Below, one piece after another: positions 1 through 5,269 of a stretch of 5,979 bases of DNA. Source of the stretch: Chloroflexota bacterium (lineage in GTDB: Bacteria; Chloroflexota; Anaerolineae; Anaerolineales; UBA11858); assembly GCA_030666985.1 (NCBI GenBank), contig DAOUWT010000177.1:1-5979 (forward strand), given 5' to 3'. A program made the translations under genes and the position numbers. A model generated the notes under the pieces. The model worked only from the letters and a program-made list of their open reading frames with translations. It did not search any database and was not told where the DNA came from. Numbering within the stretch: position 1 is the stretch's first letter; each line of letters opens with the position of its first letter.

Positions 1-1
1 C

Positions 2-607
2 ACTATTAAAAACCTGGACGCTCCCTATCCCCAATTGCACGATTTGGTTGATGAGAGTTTTTCGGCCCTGAGGGATGCGGCGGCTCAAAAGCTGGGCTGG
101 GACTTTCTGGCCACGCTCGAAGATGCTTATATCCCCCTCACGGCTCCCCCGGACCCGGGACAAGCTATGTCTTGGACGTTTACCGGGCGCGGCTTGGCAA
201 TTAGTGACCTTCCCCGTCAGGCGGGGTGGATGGTGGTGGTACGGGAGGATTACGGGGCGCAAACTTATTGGCGGGTGTATGTCAGGGCTAATTCGCAAGA
301 TGAAGGGCAGGTCCGGCCGCTCCATGATCTGCCATGGGATTTCGAGGCCCGCTACGGGGATTCTTCCCTGGAGTTCGAGGGCGGCGGGGCGGTGGCGCAA
401 GGCATTCCCGGCGGGTATTGGGTGGATTTCACCACTCTGGCGGCGGAGTACGGCTGGGAGCGTTTGCCCGCTCTCTCGCGGTGGCGCACGGCCTTCCCCC
501 TGGCACGCTTCCAGGAGTTTGCCATGCGGGAGGGGTTGACGTGGCAAGAGGCTATGTTGGAGATTTATCCGCCGGAGGCGATTTATACTCCTACGCCTGG
601 GCCGTGA
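2..607 (+). CDS. C-terminal part of an unidentified, probably secreted Chloroflexota protein (5' end outside window)
   Basis: The reading frame is open from the first complete codon (base 2) to a TGA at 605-607. About 201 residues are visible, without a convincing start or ribosome binding site, so this is the tail of a longer gene. The TTG at 35 is in frame but has no Shine-Dalgarno and sits inside continuous coding-like sequence. The fragment is rich in Trp, Tyr and Pro (for example DLPWDFEARY, YGWERLPALSRWR, EIYPPEAIYTPTPGP) and has no membrane segment. From memory it resembles the C-terminal region of large Anaerolineae proteins, some annotated as TolB/PD40-like, that end in a Pro/Thr tail. 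That assignment is inference and no catalytic motif is visible. A heptamer array starts about 20 bp after the stop. Confidence 0.75.
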   Translation, partial: TIKNLDAPYPQLHDLVDESFSALRDAAAQKLGWDFLATLEDAYIPLTAPPDPGQAMSWTFTGRGLAISDLPRQAGWMVVVREDYGAQTYWRVYVRANSQDEGQVRPLHDLPWDFEARYGDSSLEFEGGGAVAQGIPGGYWVDFTTLAAEYGWERLPALSRWRTAFPLARFQEFAMREGLTWQEAMLEIYPPEAIYTPTPGP

Positions 608-626
608 GTGCGGGGGGCGAGGTGTA

Positions 627-674
627 AGGGGCAAGAGGCAAGGGGCAAGGGGCAAGGGGCAAGAGGCAGAGGCA
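627..674 (+). repeat. Heptanucleotide tandem array AGGGGCA/AGAGGCA
   Basis: Six consecutive 7-bp units run from 627 to 668. They read AGGGGCA or AGAGGCA and are followed by a 6-bp GAGGCA remnant. The array is purine-rich on the + strand and begins about 20 bp after the stop of the preceding gene. It resembles in kind the heptanucleotide STRR repeats known from filamentous cyanobacteria. Related arrays occur at 2944-2978 and 5786-5963. Confidence 0.85.
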
Positions 675-681
675 GGGCTTC

Positions 682-785
682 GCTCACGGCGCCGTCCCCG
701 GTTTTCCGCTCATGGCGCCGTCCCCGATTTCCCGCTCATGGCGCCGTCCCCGATTTCCCGCTCATGGCGCCGTCCCCGGCGCACA
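682..785 (+). repeat. Four tandem 26-bp units, decayed type-A REP-like elements
   Basis: Units start at 682, 708, 734 and 760 with an exact 26-bp period. Each begins GCTCAYGGCGCCGTCCCCG, followed in the first three by a short pyrimidine tail. The core matches the left part of the type-A REP-like element seen intact at 842-868 and 1513-1539. The first three units lack the second hairpin arm, while the fourth has it (GGCGC) and forms the left half of the A-B pair at 760-831. They therefore look like amplified half-elements. Confidence 0.85.
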
Positions 786-831
786 ACGCGCTAATGCAGA
801 ACAAACGCCGCCGAGGACGGACGGCTAGAGC
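760..831. repeat. Left REP-like A-B pair (BIME-like)
   Basis: A type-A unit (760-785) is followed by a spacer containing ACGCGCTAATGCAG and a type-B unit (804-831). B is an imperfect reverse complement of A. Unit A holds a 6-bp hairpin, GCGCCG-TCCC-CGGCGC. Unit B holds a 7-bp hairpin at 807-825, GCCGCCG-AGGA-CGG-A-CGGC, with a bulged A. The whole pair recurs in the same orientation at 1513-1580, with a 4-bp difference in the spacer. Paired inverted hairpins of this kind are characteristic of REP/BIME elements linked to RAYT transposases. Confidence 0.85.
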
Positions 832-841
832 GTTTTTAGTA

Positions 842-868
842 GCTCACAGCGCCGTCCCCGGCGCACAA
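842..868 (+). repeat. Type-A REP-like element just upstream of the transposase
   Basis: The unit starts GCTCACAGCGCCGTCCCCGG and ends CGCACAA. It contains a perfect 6-bp stem at 849-864 with a TCCC loop. The same 27-bp element recurs at 1513-1539. It ends 21 bp before the transposase ATG, mirroring a type-B unit 20 bp after the transposase stop. Confidence 0.88.
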
Positions 869-889
869 AACTTGAGGCAATACGAAATT

Positions 890-1432
890 ATGACCTTCGA
901 TTCGCATCACGTAGACCACCATCTATACTTCATTACAGCATCCATTTGTGGGTGGAAACATCTATTCGCAGATACTGCTTACATTAACATTGTGCTTGAC
1001 TCACTGGCATGGTTGCAACGCAATAAACGTATGGCTTTGTATGCTTTTGTACTTTTACCTTCTCATCTACACGCGATTGCAAAACCCCGAGATCGCCCAA
1101 TTGGAAATCTATTGCAGAATTTTGGGTCTTATACTGCCCATGCTATATTGAAAGAACTTCGTCGCGATAAGCGTTCTGATTTGCTTAAATTTTTCCATGA
1201 ACATCGTCGTGATTCTCGTCACCAGCACAGTATCTGGCAAGACATTCAGGCAAAAAATGTGTATTCTAGAAAATTTTTAATACAGAAACTTGAATATGTT
1301 CACAATAACCCAGTGGCTAAAGAGTGGAACTTAGCGGAAGATCGGGCTGATTATCCTTATTCGAGTGCCTGTTTTTATGATCGAGATGAGCCAGCAATTA
1401 TCGTGGTAGATGATGTGAGGCAGTATTTGTAG
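890..1432 (+). CDS. REP-associated tyrosine transposase (RAYT, Y1_Tnp / IS200-like HUH superfamily)
   Basis: This 180-residue protein is a Y1-type single-strand DNA transposase, which cuts and joins hairpin-bearing DNA through a tyrosine. The HUH motif is H59-L-H61 in LLPSHLHAIAKP, where the family usually has PxHxH. The likely catalytic tyrosine is Y136 in KLEYVHNNPV, the counterpart of the YIxxNPV motif of known RAYTs. The C-terminal signature YPYSSACFY (155-163) is also typical. Length is normal for the family, so the gene looks intact. The ATG at 890 is preceded by TTGAGGC at 873-879 at suitable distance. The frame is open back to a GTG at 608, but that stretch is only repeat sequence. 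The gene is visibly more AT-rich than its neighbours, which suggests separate ancestry. It lies exactly between REP-like units A and B, its probable substrates. Confidence 0.93.
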   Translation: MTFDSHHVDHHLYFITASICGWKHLFADTAYINIVLDSLAWLQRNKRMALYAFVLLPSHLHAIAKPRDRPIGNLLQNFGSYTAHAILKELRRDKRSDLLKFFHEHRRDSRHQHSIWQDIQAKNVYSRKFLIQKLEYVHNNPVAKEWNLAEDRADYPYSSACFYDRDEPAIIVVDDVRQYL

Positions 1433-1452
1433 CAGAGGGTGTATCCTAGGAA

Positions 1453-1497
1453 AACGCCGCCGAGGACGGATGGCTAGAGCAAATTAAGTTGACGGAC
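1453..1497 (-). repeat. Type-B REP-like element just downstream of the transposase
   Basis: The 28-bp core (1453-1480) begins AACGCCGCCGAGGACGGA and ends GGCTAGAGC, the inverse counterpart of the type-A units. A further 17 bp ending GTTGACGGAC is shared with the copy at 1553-1597, exactly 100 bp away. I count 40 of 45 identical positions. It starts 20 bp after the transposase stop. Confidence 0.85.
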
Positions 1498-1512
1498 AAA
1501 CAAACCTCTATC

Positions 1513-1606
1513 GCTCACAGCGCCGTCCCCGGCGCACAACGCGCTAGCACAGAACGCCGCCGCGGACGGACGGCTAGAGCAAATGAGGTTGACAGACGGC
1601 TAGAGC
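1513..1606. repeat. Right REP-like A-B pair plus partial B copy
   Basis: Type A (1513-1539) is identical to 842-868. A spacer with CGCGCTAGCACAG follows, then type B (1553-1580). This reproduces the left pair at 760-831. After the 17-bp tail shared with 1481-1497 there is a partial B remnant, GACAGACGGCTAGAGC, at 1591-1606. The remnant probably arose by incomplete duplication. Confidence 0.83.
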
Positions 1607-1628
1607 ATCTTTTTGCATTTGCTATTCC

Positions 1629-1670
1629 GCAGGTGCAACGCACTTCAAAAGCAAAGTGCAATGCACCTGC
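1629..1670. repeat. Long imperfect hairpin, possible terminator or separate interspersed repeat
   Basis: GCAGGTGCA (1629-1637) pairs with TGCACCTGC (1662-1670). After a 2x2 internal mismatch, GCACTT (1640-1645) pairs with AAGTGC (1654-1659) around an 8-nt loop. That makes 15 bp of stem. No T tract follows, so a canonical intrinsic terminator is unlikely. It is unrelated in sequence to the REP-like A and B units. Confidence 0.7.
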
Positions 1671-1684
1671 TTCGGGCTGAATCC

Positions 1685-1704
1685 GGGGGAACTGGCGTTC
1701 CCCC
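1685..1704. other. Perfect 8-bp hairpin upstream of the M23 lipoprotein gene
   Basis: GGGGGAAC-TGGC-GTTCCCCC forms a perfect GC-rich stem with a 4-nt loop, ending 36 bp before the chosen start of the M23 gene. Only TT follows it. It could be a weak or factor-assisted terminator that closes off the repeat island, or a leader structure. The sequence alone does not decide this. Confidence 0.6.
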
Positions 1705-1740
1705 TTGAGCCTGCAATTGAGCAATGATATACAGATTATT

Positions 1741-2922
1741 ATGCCCAAGATATTAAACATTAAACGCATAGCTATCCTCATTGCGGCAATTTGGCTGCTG
1801 TCCGCGTGCCAAGCCACCCTGGAGGCTACGCCCACGCTGCCCCCTCCTACCCAGCCGGAGGCGACTGCCACTCTCAGGCCCAGCGCAACTGCTACCGCTG
1901 CGGAATCCCTCACCCCGGCGGAGACGGCCATCCTCCAGGCAGCGTTGTCCACCCTCACGGCCAGCCCCACGCCGCAGGTCACGTCTACGCCCACCCCCAC
2001 GCTGCCCTCCCTGGAATTCTCCCTCCCCTCCCCCACGGCAACGACCACGACCGAGGCTGCCTGGCGTCCCCCGGCTTATCCTGTCCCCTGGGCAATTTCT
2101 CCCTACGATCACTTTTATTTTTCCCGCCCCATTGCCTCCCGGGATGTGAAACTCCCCCTTTCGAATTATCGCTATGGGAATGTCTTTTTCGGCGAGCATG
2201 TCCACACGGGGATGGATATTACCTCAGACATGAGAAAGCCCATCCTGGCCGCTGGGGATGGCAAGGTGGCCTGGGCCGGGTATGGCCTGTACCGGGGCGG
2301 TGTACGGCTTGATGATCCCTACGGAAAATCTGTGGTCATCAGGCATTCTTTTGGGTACCAGGGGGAGCCTCTTTTCACCGTCTATGCGCATCTTGACGAG
2401 ATAACGATCCAAGAAGGGGACGTTGTTGCGGCGGGGGATCAGATTGGCCTGGTGGGAGATACTGGGCACACCACAGGGCCTCATTTGCATTTCGAGGTCA
2501 GGGTGGGCGAGAACGATTATTTTGCCACCAGAAATCCGGCCCTTTGGCTAGCTCCGCCCCAAGGCTGGGGCGTTCTGGTAGGGCGCATAGAATCAAGCTA
2601 TGGAAGGTTACTAGAAAATCAATCCATTTATCTTCACAGCCGCCTTGATGTAGAGAATGAAGAGGAAGAAGACGAGGTATGGATAGCAAACTCCTATACC
2701 GTGAACGGCATTAATTCTGACCCCTACTACCAGGAAAATTTCGTCCTGGGAGATTTGCCAGCCGGGTATTACCGGGTCAATATTCCTTATGTCTGGACAG
2801 TATTTACAAAGATAATTGAGATCCGTCCCGGAGAAGTGACGTACATTACTTTTCAGGGCTGGAGGGGGATTAACATCACAGAACCGCCAGAACCGGAAGT
2901 CTTATTCACGCCCGCACCTTGA
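1741..2922 (+). CDS. M23-family metallopeptidase lipoprotein
   Basis: This 393-residue exported lipoprotein is predicted to cleave peptide bonds in peptidoglycan or another envelope substrate. The signal peptide is MPKILNIKR plus a hydrophobic stretch ending in lipobox L20-S-A-C23. Residues 24-108 are a Thr/Pro/Ala-rich linker. The M23 (LytM-like) domain spans about 140-275. By family analogy H155, D159 (HTGMD) and H250 bind zinc, and H217 (YAHLD) and H248 (GPHLHFEVR) are catalytic. All are present, so the enzyme looks active. Residues about 285-380 form a beta-rich domain resembling carboxypeptidase regulatory-like folds, with an acidic patch NEEEEDEV. The ATG at 1741 was chosen because it places the signal peptide correctly. 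Upstream TTG codons (1705, 1717) are in frame, and no start has a good Shine-Dalgarno. The substrate is unknown. Regulation is unclear, with a strong hairpin just upstream. Confidence 0.94.
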   Translation: MPKILNIKRIAILIAAIWLLSACQATLEATPTLPPPTQPEATATLRPSATATAAESLTPAETAILQAALSTLTASPTPQVTSTPTPTLPSLEFSLPSPTATTTTEAAWRPPAYPVPWAISPYDHFYFSRPIASRDVKLPLSNYRYGNVFFGEHVHTGMDITSDMRKPILAAGDGKVAWAGYGLYRGGVRLDDPYGKSVVIRHSFGYQGEPLFTVYAHLDEITIQEGDVVAAGDQIGLVGDTGHTTGPHLHFEVRVGENDYFATRNPALWLAPPQGWGVLVGRIESSYGRLLENQSIYLHSRLDVENEEEEDEVWIANSYTVNGINSDPYYQENFVLGDLPAGYYRVNIPYVWTVFTKIIEIRPGEVTYITFQGWRGINITEPPEPEVLFTPAP

Positions 2923-2943
2923 CTGGTAGAACGTTTGTGCTAG

Positions 2944-2978
2944 ACTAGGAACTAGGAATCAGTGACCAGGAACTAGGA
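2944..2978 (+). repeat. Degenerate heptanucleotide array (ACTAGGA)
   Basis: Five consecutive 7-bp units can be read: ACTAGGA, ACTAGGA, ATCAGTG, ACCAGGA, ACTAGGA. The array lies about 20 bp after the M23 gene stop, the same placement as the array after the first gene. It is purine-rich on the + strand. Confidence 0.75.
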
Positions 2979-2993
2979 GACTCTGTCCAATGA

Positions 2994-3041
2994 GTTCTTA
3001 ATCTCTGATCTACTGCTCCCCTGATTCCCTGGTTTCCTGAT
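2994..3041 (-). repeat. Degenerate octanucleotide array on the opposite strand
   Basis: Read on the minus strand from 3041, six 8-bp units follow one another: ATCAGGAA, ACCAGGGA, ATCAGGGG, AGCAGTAG, ATCAGAGA, TTAAGAAC. The first three are clear and the last three degenerate. The words (ATCAGG, ACCAGG) resemble those in the heptamer array 16 bp away but in the opposite orientation. Confidence 0.6.
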
Positions 3042-3046
3042 ACAAT
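3038..3046 (+). promoter_or_regulatory. Candidate extended -10 promoter for the toxin-antitoxin operon
   Basis: TGATACAAT matches the extended -10 form TGnTATAAT with one mismatch (TACAAT). No recognisable -35 lies 16-18 bp upstream, as is tolerated for extended -10 promoters. It would start transcription near 3053, just before the palindrome at 3058-3074, leaving a leader of about 140 nt before the antitoxin. It overlaps the end of the octamer array, so chance is possible. Confidence 0.35.
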
Positions 3047-3057
3047 ATATTCAGAAA

Positions 3058-3074
3058 GTCGATTAGAAATCGAC
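3058..3074. promoter_or_regulatory. Perfect palindrome, candidate operator of the toxin-antitoxin operon
   Basis: GTCGATT-AGA-AATCGAC is a perfect 7-bp inverted repeat with a 3-bp centre. Type II toxin-antitoxin operons are commonly autorepressed through palindromes at their promoter. This one falls just after the predicted start of transcription from the extended -10 at 3038-3046. It could equally be a leader hairpin or part of an interspersed repeat. Confidence 0.4.
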
Positions 3075-3087
3075 CCTGTTCTGCCAG

Positions 3088-3136
3088 GTCTGCTATGCAG
3101 ACACGTTTGCTATGCAGACACGCCGACCTGCGTCGG
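3088..3136. repeat. 15-bp direct repeat with nested small palindromes
   Basis: TGCTATGCAGACACG occurs at 3091-3105 and again at 3108-3122, a 17-bp period. The first copy lies in the palindrome GTCTGC-TAT-GCAGAC (3088-3102). CAGGTC (3085-3090) and GACCTG (3125-3130) are inverted around both copies. A further hairpin, CCGAC-CTGC-GTCGG, spans 3123-3136. This is either an iterated protein-binding region for the operon below or a decayed palindromic repeat. Confidence 0.7.
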
Positions 3137-3194
3137 TTGGTTTTGATTGGTTCTAATGACAAAATCCAGAGTGAGCGACTAGAGGAGAAGTCAA

Positions 3195-3572
3195 ATGCCC
3201 GTTCATGAAGCAACCCTAAAACAAGCCATTGATCTTTCACTCCATCTTCCCCGTTCCGATAAGCTGCACCTGATTACCATCTTATCCAAAGAATTGCGGG
3301 ATGAGGTTCCTGTTAAGCATCTGGTATCCACACCTGCAGGAGAAAGCGACAAAGAGTCTCAACTTCTGGCTGATCTCCAGGCGGCTGGCATGCTGGTAGA
3401 GCCTTCATCGCAGATGCTGGCGTATGCCGCGGCCTGGGATGCTTTGCCAAAGTCAGAAAAACAGAAAACCACCAAAGAACTGAGAAACCTGGAACTGGAC
3501 ATACCACTTTCAGAAATTATTATGCACGCCCGTGAGTTTCGCCCGGGCTGGGAGTGGCTTGTTGAAGCATGA
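3195..3572 (+). CDS. Putative antitoxin of a type II toxin-antitoxin pair
   Basis: This 125-residue soluble protein has no signal peptide or membrane segment. It starts at an ATG with a strong AGAGGAGA ribosome binding site 7 bp upstream. Its stop overlaps the start of a PIN-domain gene by 4 bp (ATGA, 3569-3572), an arrangement that suggests translational coupling and is typical of antitoxin-toxin operons. The N-terminal 35 residues (LKQAIDLSLHLPRSDKLHLI) look like a helical segment found in small addiction-module proteins. The C-terminal half is charged and ends FRPGWEWLVEA, and would be the likely toxin-wrapping part. I see no helix-turn-helix, AbrB or ribbon-helix-helix motif with confidence, so the family is unassigned. 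The role is inferred mainly from its partner. It is longer than many VapB antitoxins. Confidence 0.72.
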   Translation: MPVHEATLKQAIDLSLHLPRSDKLHLITILSKELRDEVPVKHLVSTPAGESDKESQLLADLQAAGMLVEPSSQMLAYAAAWDALPKSEKQKTTKELRNLELDIPLSEIIMHAREFRPGWEWLVEA

Positions 3573-4060
3573 CTGATTATTACTACCTCGACACCAGTGC
3601 TCAAGTCAAATATTATGTTTCTGAACCAGGGTCTGCTTGGGTACGTCAACTGGTAAACGCGAGGACACCCGAAACGAAACAACAAGGGAAGCGCTTATTT
3701 ACTGTGATCGTCACTGTGGCCGAAGCTACCGCCGCTTTCGCTATCATTGCCCGTGTTGGGCGCATCAGCAGACAAGCACGTGATCGTGCATTCAATCACT
3801 ATATGAAAACCGTCAGCACGTCTTTTCACCTGCTTGCTGTCACGAAAGAGGTGATAGACCTAGCTGCACGTCTGACTCAACGGCATCCGCTGAAGGGCTA
3901 CGATGCCGTACAACTGGCCTCCGCACTACGTTTACAAGAGATATTGGAGCCAAAAGATACAGTGGTTTTCGTTGCTGGCGACGAAAGTGTGCTTGTCGCT
4001 GCTAAGACTGAGGGATTGAAGGCTGACAACCCCTTTTTGCACATCGCCAAAGGCGAGTGA
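3569..4060 (+). CDS. PIN-domain ribonuclease toxin (VapC-like)
   Basis: This 163-residue protein is a single PIN domain, a metal-dependent RNase fold that acts as a toxin in VapBC-type modules. The four expected acidic positions are visible: D8 in YYYLDTSA, E52 in VTVAEATAAF, D112 in KGYDAVQLASAL, and D138 in VAGDESVL. With all four kept, the nuclease is probably active. The motif YDAVQLASAL is typical of a PIN subgroup frequent in cyanobacteria and Chloroflexota. The start overlaps the antitoxin stop (ATGA), and no separate ribosome binding site is needed if translation is coupled. The RNA target cannot be read from sequence. The gene ends 165 bp before recA, and I see no clear intrinsic terminator after it. 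Confidence 0.9.
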   Translation: MTDYYYLDTSAQVKYYVSEPGSAWVRQLVNARTPETKQQGKRLFTVIVTVAEATAAFAIIARVGRISRQARDRAFNHYMKTVSTSFHLLAVTKEVIDLAARLTQRHPLKGYDAVQLASALRLQEILEPKDTVVFVAGDESVLVAAKTEGLKADNPFLHIAKGE

Positions 4061-4078
4061 CCGTTTGCTAGTTGAAGT

Positions 4079-4108
4079 TTGACACGTTGGAACCGTCGCG
4101 GGTAGTAG
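4079..4108 (+). promoter_or_regulatory. Possible sigma-70-type promoter for recA
   Basis: A perfect -35 hexamer TTGACA lies at 4079-4084. At 18-bp spacing the -10 candidate is TAGTAG (4103-4108), only a 3/6 match, and it falls within the left arm of the large inverted repeat. No LexA-type box (GAAC-N4-GTTC or cyanobacterial-like) was recognised. Confidence 0.3.
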
Positions 4109-4176
4109 CCCGACCGTGTTGGGCGATCGTAATCTAGCCAATGGGCTTAGACGCCAACGCGGTTGGCTTGCTACCC
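4100..4176. promoter_or_regulatory. Long nested inverted repeat in the recA leader, candidate structured RNA
   Basis: Bases 4100-4122 (GGGTAGTAGCCCG and onward to GTTGG) are complementary to 4154-4176 (CCAACGCGG and onward to CTACCC). As DNA, 18 of 23 positions match. As RNA, four of the five differences become G-U pairs, leaving one C-C mismatch in a 23-position stem. The 31-nt loop holds a second hairpin, CTAGCC (4134-4139) with GGCTTAG (4144-4150), with one bulge. The right arm can instead fold on itself as GCCAAC-GCG-GTTGGC (4153-4167), so two alternative structures exist. The structure ends 35 bp before the recA Shine-Dalgarno at 4212-4220. It could be a regulatory leader, or a palindromic mobile repeat in the toxin-recA gap. 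Confidence 0.65.
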
Positions 4177-4225
4177 CAAGAATTGAGCAGTTACTCAGAA
4201 ACTAACACTAAAGAGGAGATAAAAA

Positions 4226-5269
4226 ATGGCAGAAGAAGCCCGTGAAGCAGCCTTAGACAAAACCTTGAAAGATATAACCAAACGTTTCGGAGAAGGAGCG
4301 ATTATGAGAATGGGAAACGCCCAACACTTTGACGTAGAGGTGATTCCCACCGGCGCGCTCTCCCTGGACGTGGCCCTCGGCGTGGGAGGTATTCCCCGGG
4401 GCCGGGTGACCGAAATTTACGGTCCTGAAGCATCTGGGAAAACCACACTCTGCCAGCACATTGTAGCGGAGGCCCAAAAGCTGGGCGGGACAGCGGCTTT
4501 CATAGATATGGAGCATGCCCTAGATGCCTCTTACGCAGCCAAGTGCGGGGTTGATATCGAAAACTTGCTCATATCCCAACCCGACACAGGAGAACAAGCC
4601 CTAGAAATCACCGAATCCCTCGTCCGTTCCGGCGCGGTAGACGTAATAGTGATCGACTCCGTGGCCGCCCTAGTCCCCCGCGCAGAAATAGAGGGCGATA
4701 TGGGGGATGCCCACATGGGGCTGATGGCCCGGCTTATGTCCCAGGCCCTCCGCAAACTCTCTGGAGCCATCAAGCAGTCCAACACATCCGTGATCTTCAC
4801 CAACCAGCTCCGCGAGAAAATCGGCATTGTCTTTGGCAATCCCGAAACAACGCCGGGCGGGCGTGCGCTCAAATTTTATAGTTCGGTGCGCTTAGATATT
4901 CGCCGCATACAGTCCATCAAGTCTGGAACCGACATCATCGGCAGCCGTGTCCGGGTGAGGGTCGTCAAAAACAAAGTCGCGGCCCCCTTCCGCACCTCAG
5001 AATTCGATATCATGTACGATGAAGGCATCTCCAAGATGGGCGACCTGCTAGATCTGGGCGTTGACACAGAGATAATCGACAAACGCGGTTCCTATTACTA
5101 TTATGGGAAAGATGAACTACGCCTAGGCCAAGGCCGAGAAAACGCCAAAGACTTCCTGCGTGAAAACCAGGATGCCACCGCAGAAATCGAGGCCCAAATC
5201 CGTGCCCTAGTGCTAGATGAAGCGCTAGCCGAAGTCCCTGAAGATGAATTTGAAACTGAAGAAGAGTAA
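4226..5269 (+). CDS. recA: RecA recombinase
   Basis: This 347-residue protein is the bacterial RecA filament-forming ATPase for homologous recombination and SOS signalling. Numbering follows E. coli RecA closely. Walker A is GPEASGKTT (66-74, K72), the catalytic glutamate is E96 (FIDMEHALD), and Walker B ends at D144 (VDVIVIDSVAAL). Loop L1 follows in EIEGDMGDAHMG, Q194 is in FTNQLREKIG, and F217 lies in loop L2 (ALKFYSSVR). The C-terminal domain (about 270-330) is present and the protein ends in an acidic tail, EDEFETEEE. The ATG follows AGAGGAGAT at good spacing. Small differences from E. coli are M95 for Ala and A101 in HALDA, where most RecA proteins have HALDP. The acidic tail is overlapped by the next gene. 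The upstream leader is highly structured. Confidence 0.99.
   Translation: MAEEAREAALDKTLKDITKRFGEGAIMRMGNAQHFDVEVIPTGALSLDVALGVGGIPRGRVTEIYGPEASGKTTLCQHIVAEAQKLGGTAAFIDMEHALDASYAAKCGVDIENLLISQPDTGEQALEITESLVRSGAVDVIVIDSVAALVPRAEIEGDMGDAHMGLMARLMSQALRKLSGAIKQSNTSVIFTNQLREKIGIVFGNPETTPGGRALKFYSSVRLDIRRIQSIKSGTDIIGSRVRVRVVKNKVAAPFRTSEFDIMYDEGISKMGDLLDLGVDTEIIDKRGSYYYYGKDELRLGQGRENAKDFLRENQDATAEIEAQIRALVLDEALAEVPEDEFETEEE

Noticed and set aside
682..785. CRISPR array
   Set aside because: The 26-bp units abut directly, have no unique spacers, and match the nearby REP-like elements. No cas genes are present.
608..889. N-terminal extension of the transposase frame back to a GTG at 608
   Set aside because: The extension translates the heptamer array and the REP-like repeats. 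The conserved transposase fold starts at the ATG at 890, which has its own ribosome binding site.
1589..1618. Promoter with -35 TTGACA in the right repeat block
   Set aside because: The -10 candidates at 17-18 bp spacing match poorly (for example TTGCAT), and the TTGAC word is part of the repeated tail also present at 1489.
1489..1680. Short + strand reading frame of 63 codons
   Set aside because: It runs through the REP-like A-B pair and the 1629-1670 hairpin, and its translation is only repeat sequence, so it is not a credible gene.
3010..3240. Minus-strand frame of 76 codons
   Set aside because: It overlaps the antitoxin start, the direct repeats and the octamer array. I recognise no domain and see no good ribosome binding site.
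4045..4055. Terminator after the PIN gene (CGCC-AAA-GGCG)
   Set aside because: The stem is only 4 bp, lies inside the coding region and has no T tract.
4061..4225. LexA/SOS box upstream of recA
   Set aside because: I looked for Bacillus-type GAAC-N4-GTTC and cyanobacterial-type GTAC-containing boxes and found none. The GAACC at 4090-4094 has no matching half.
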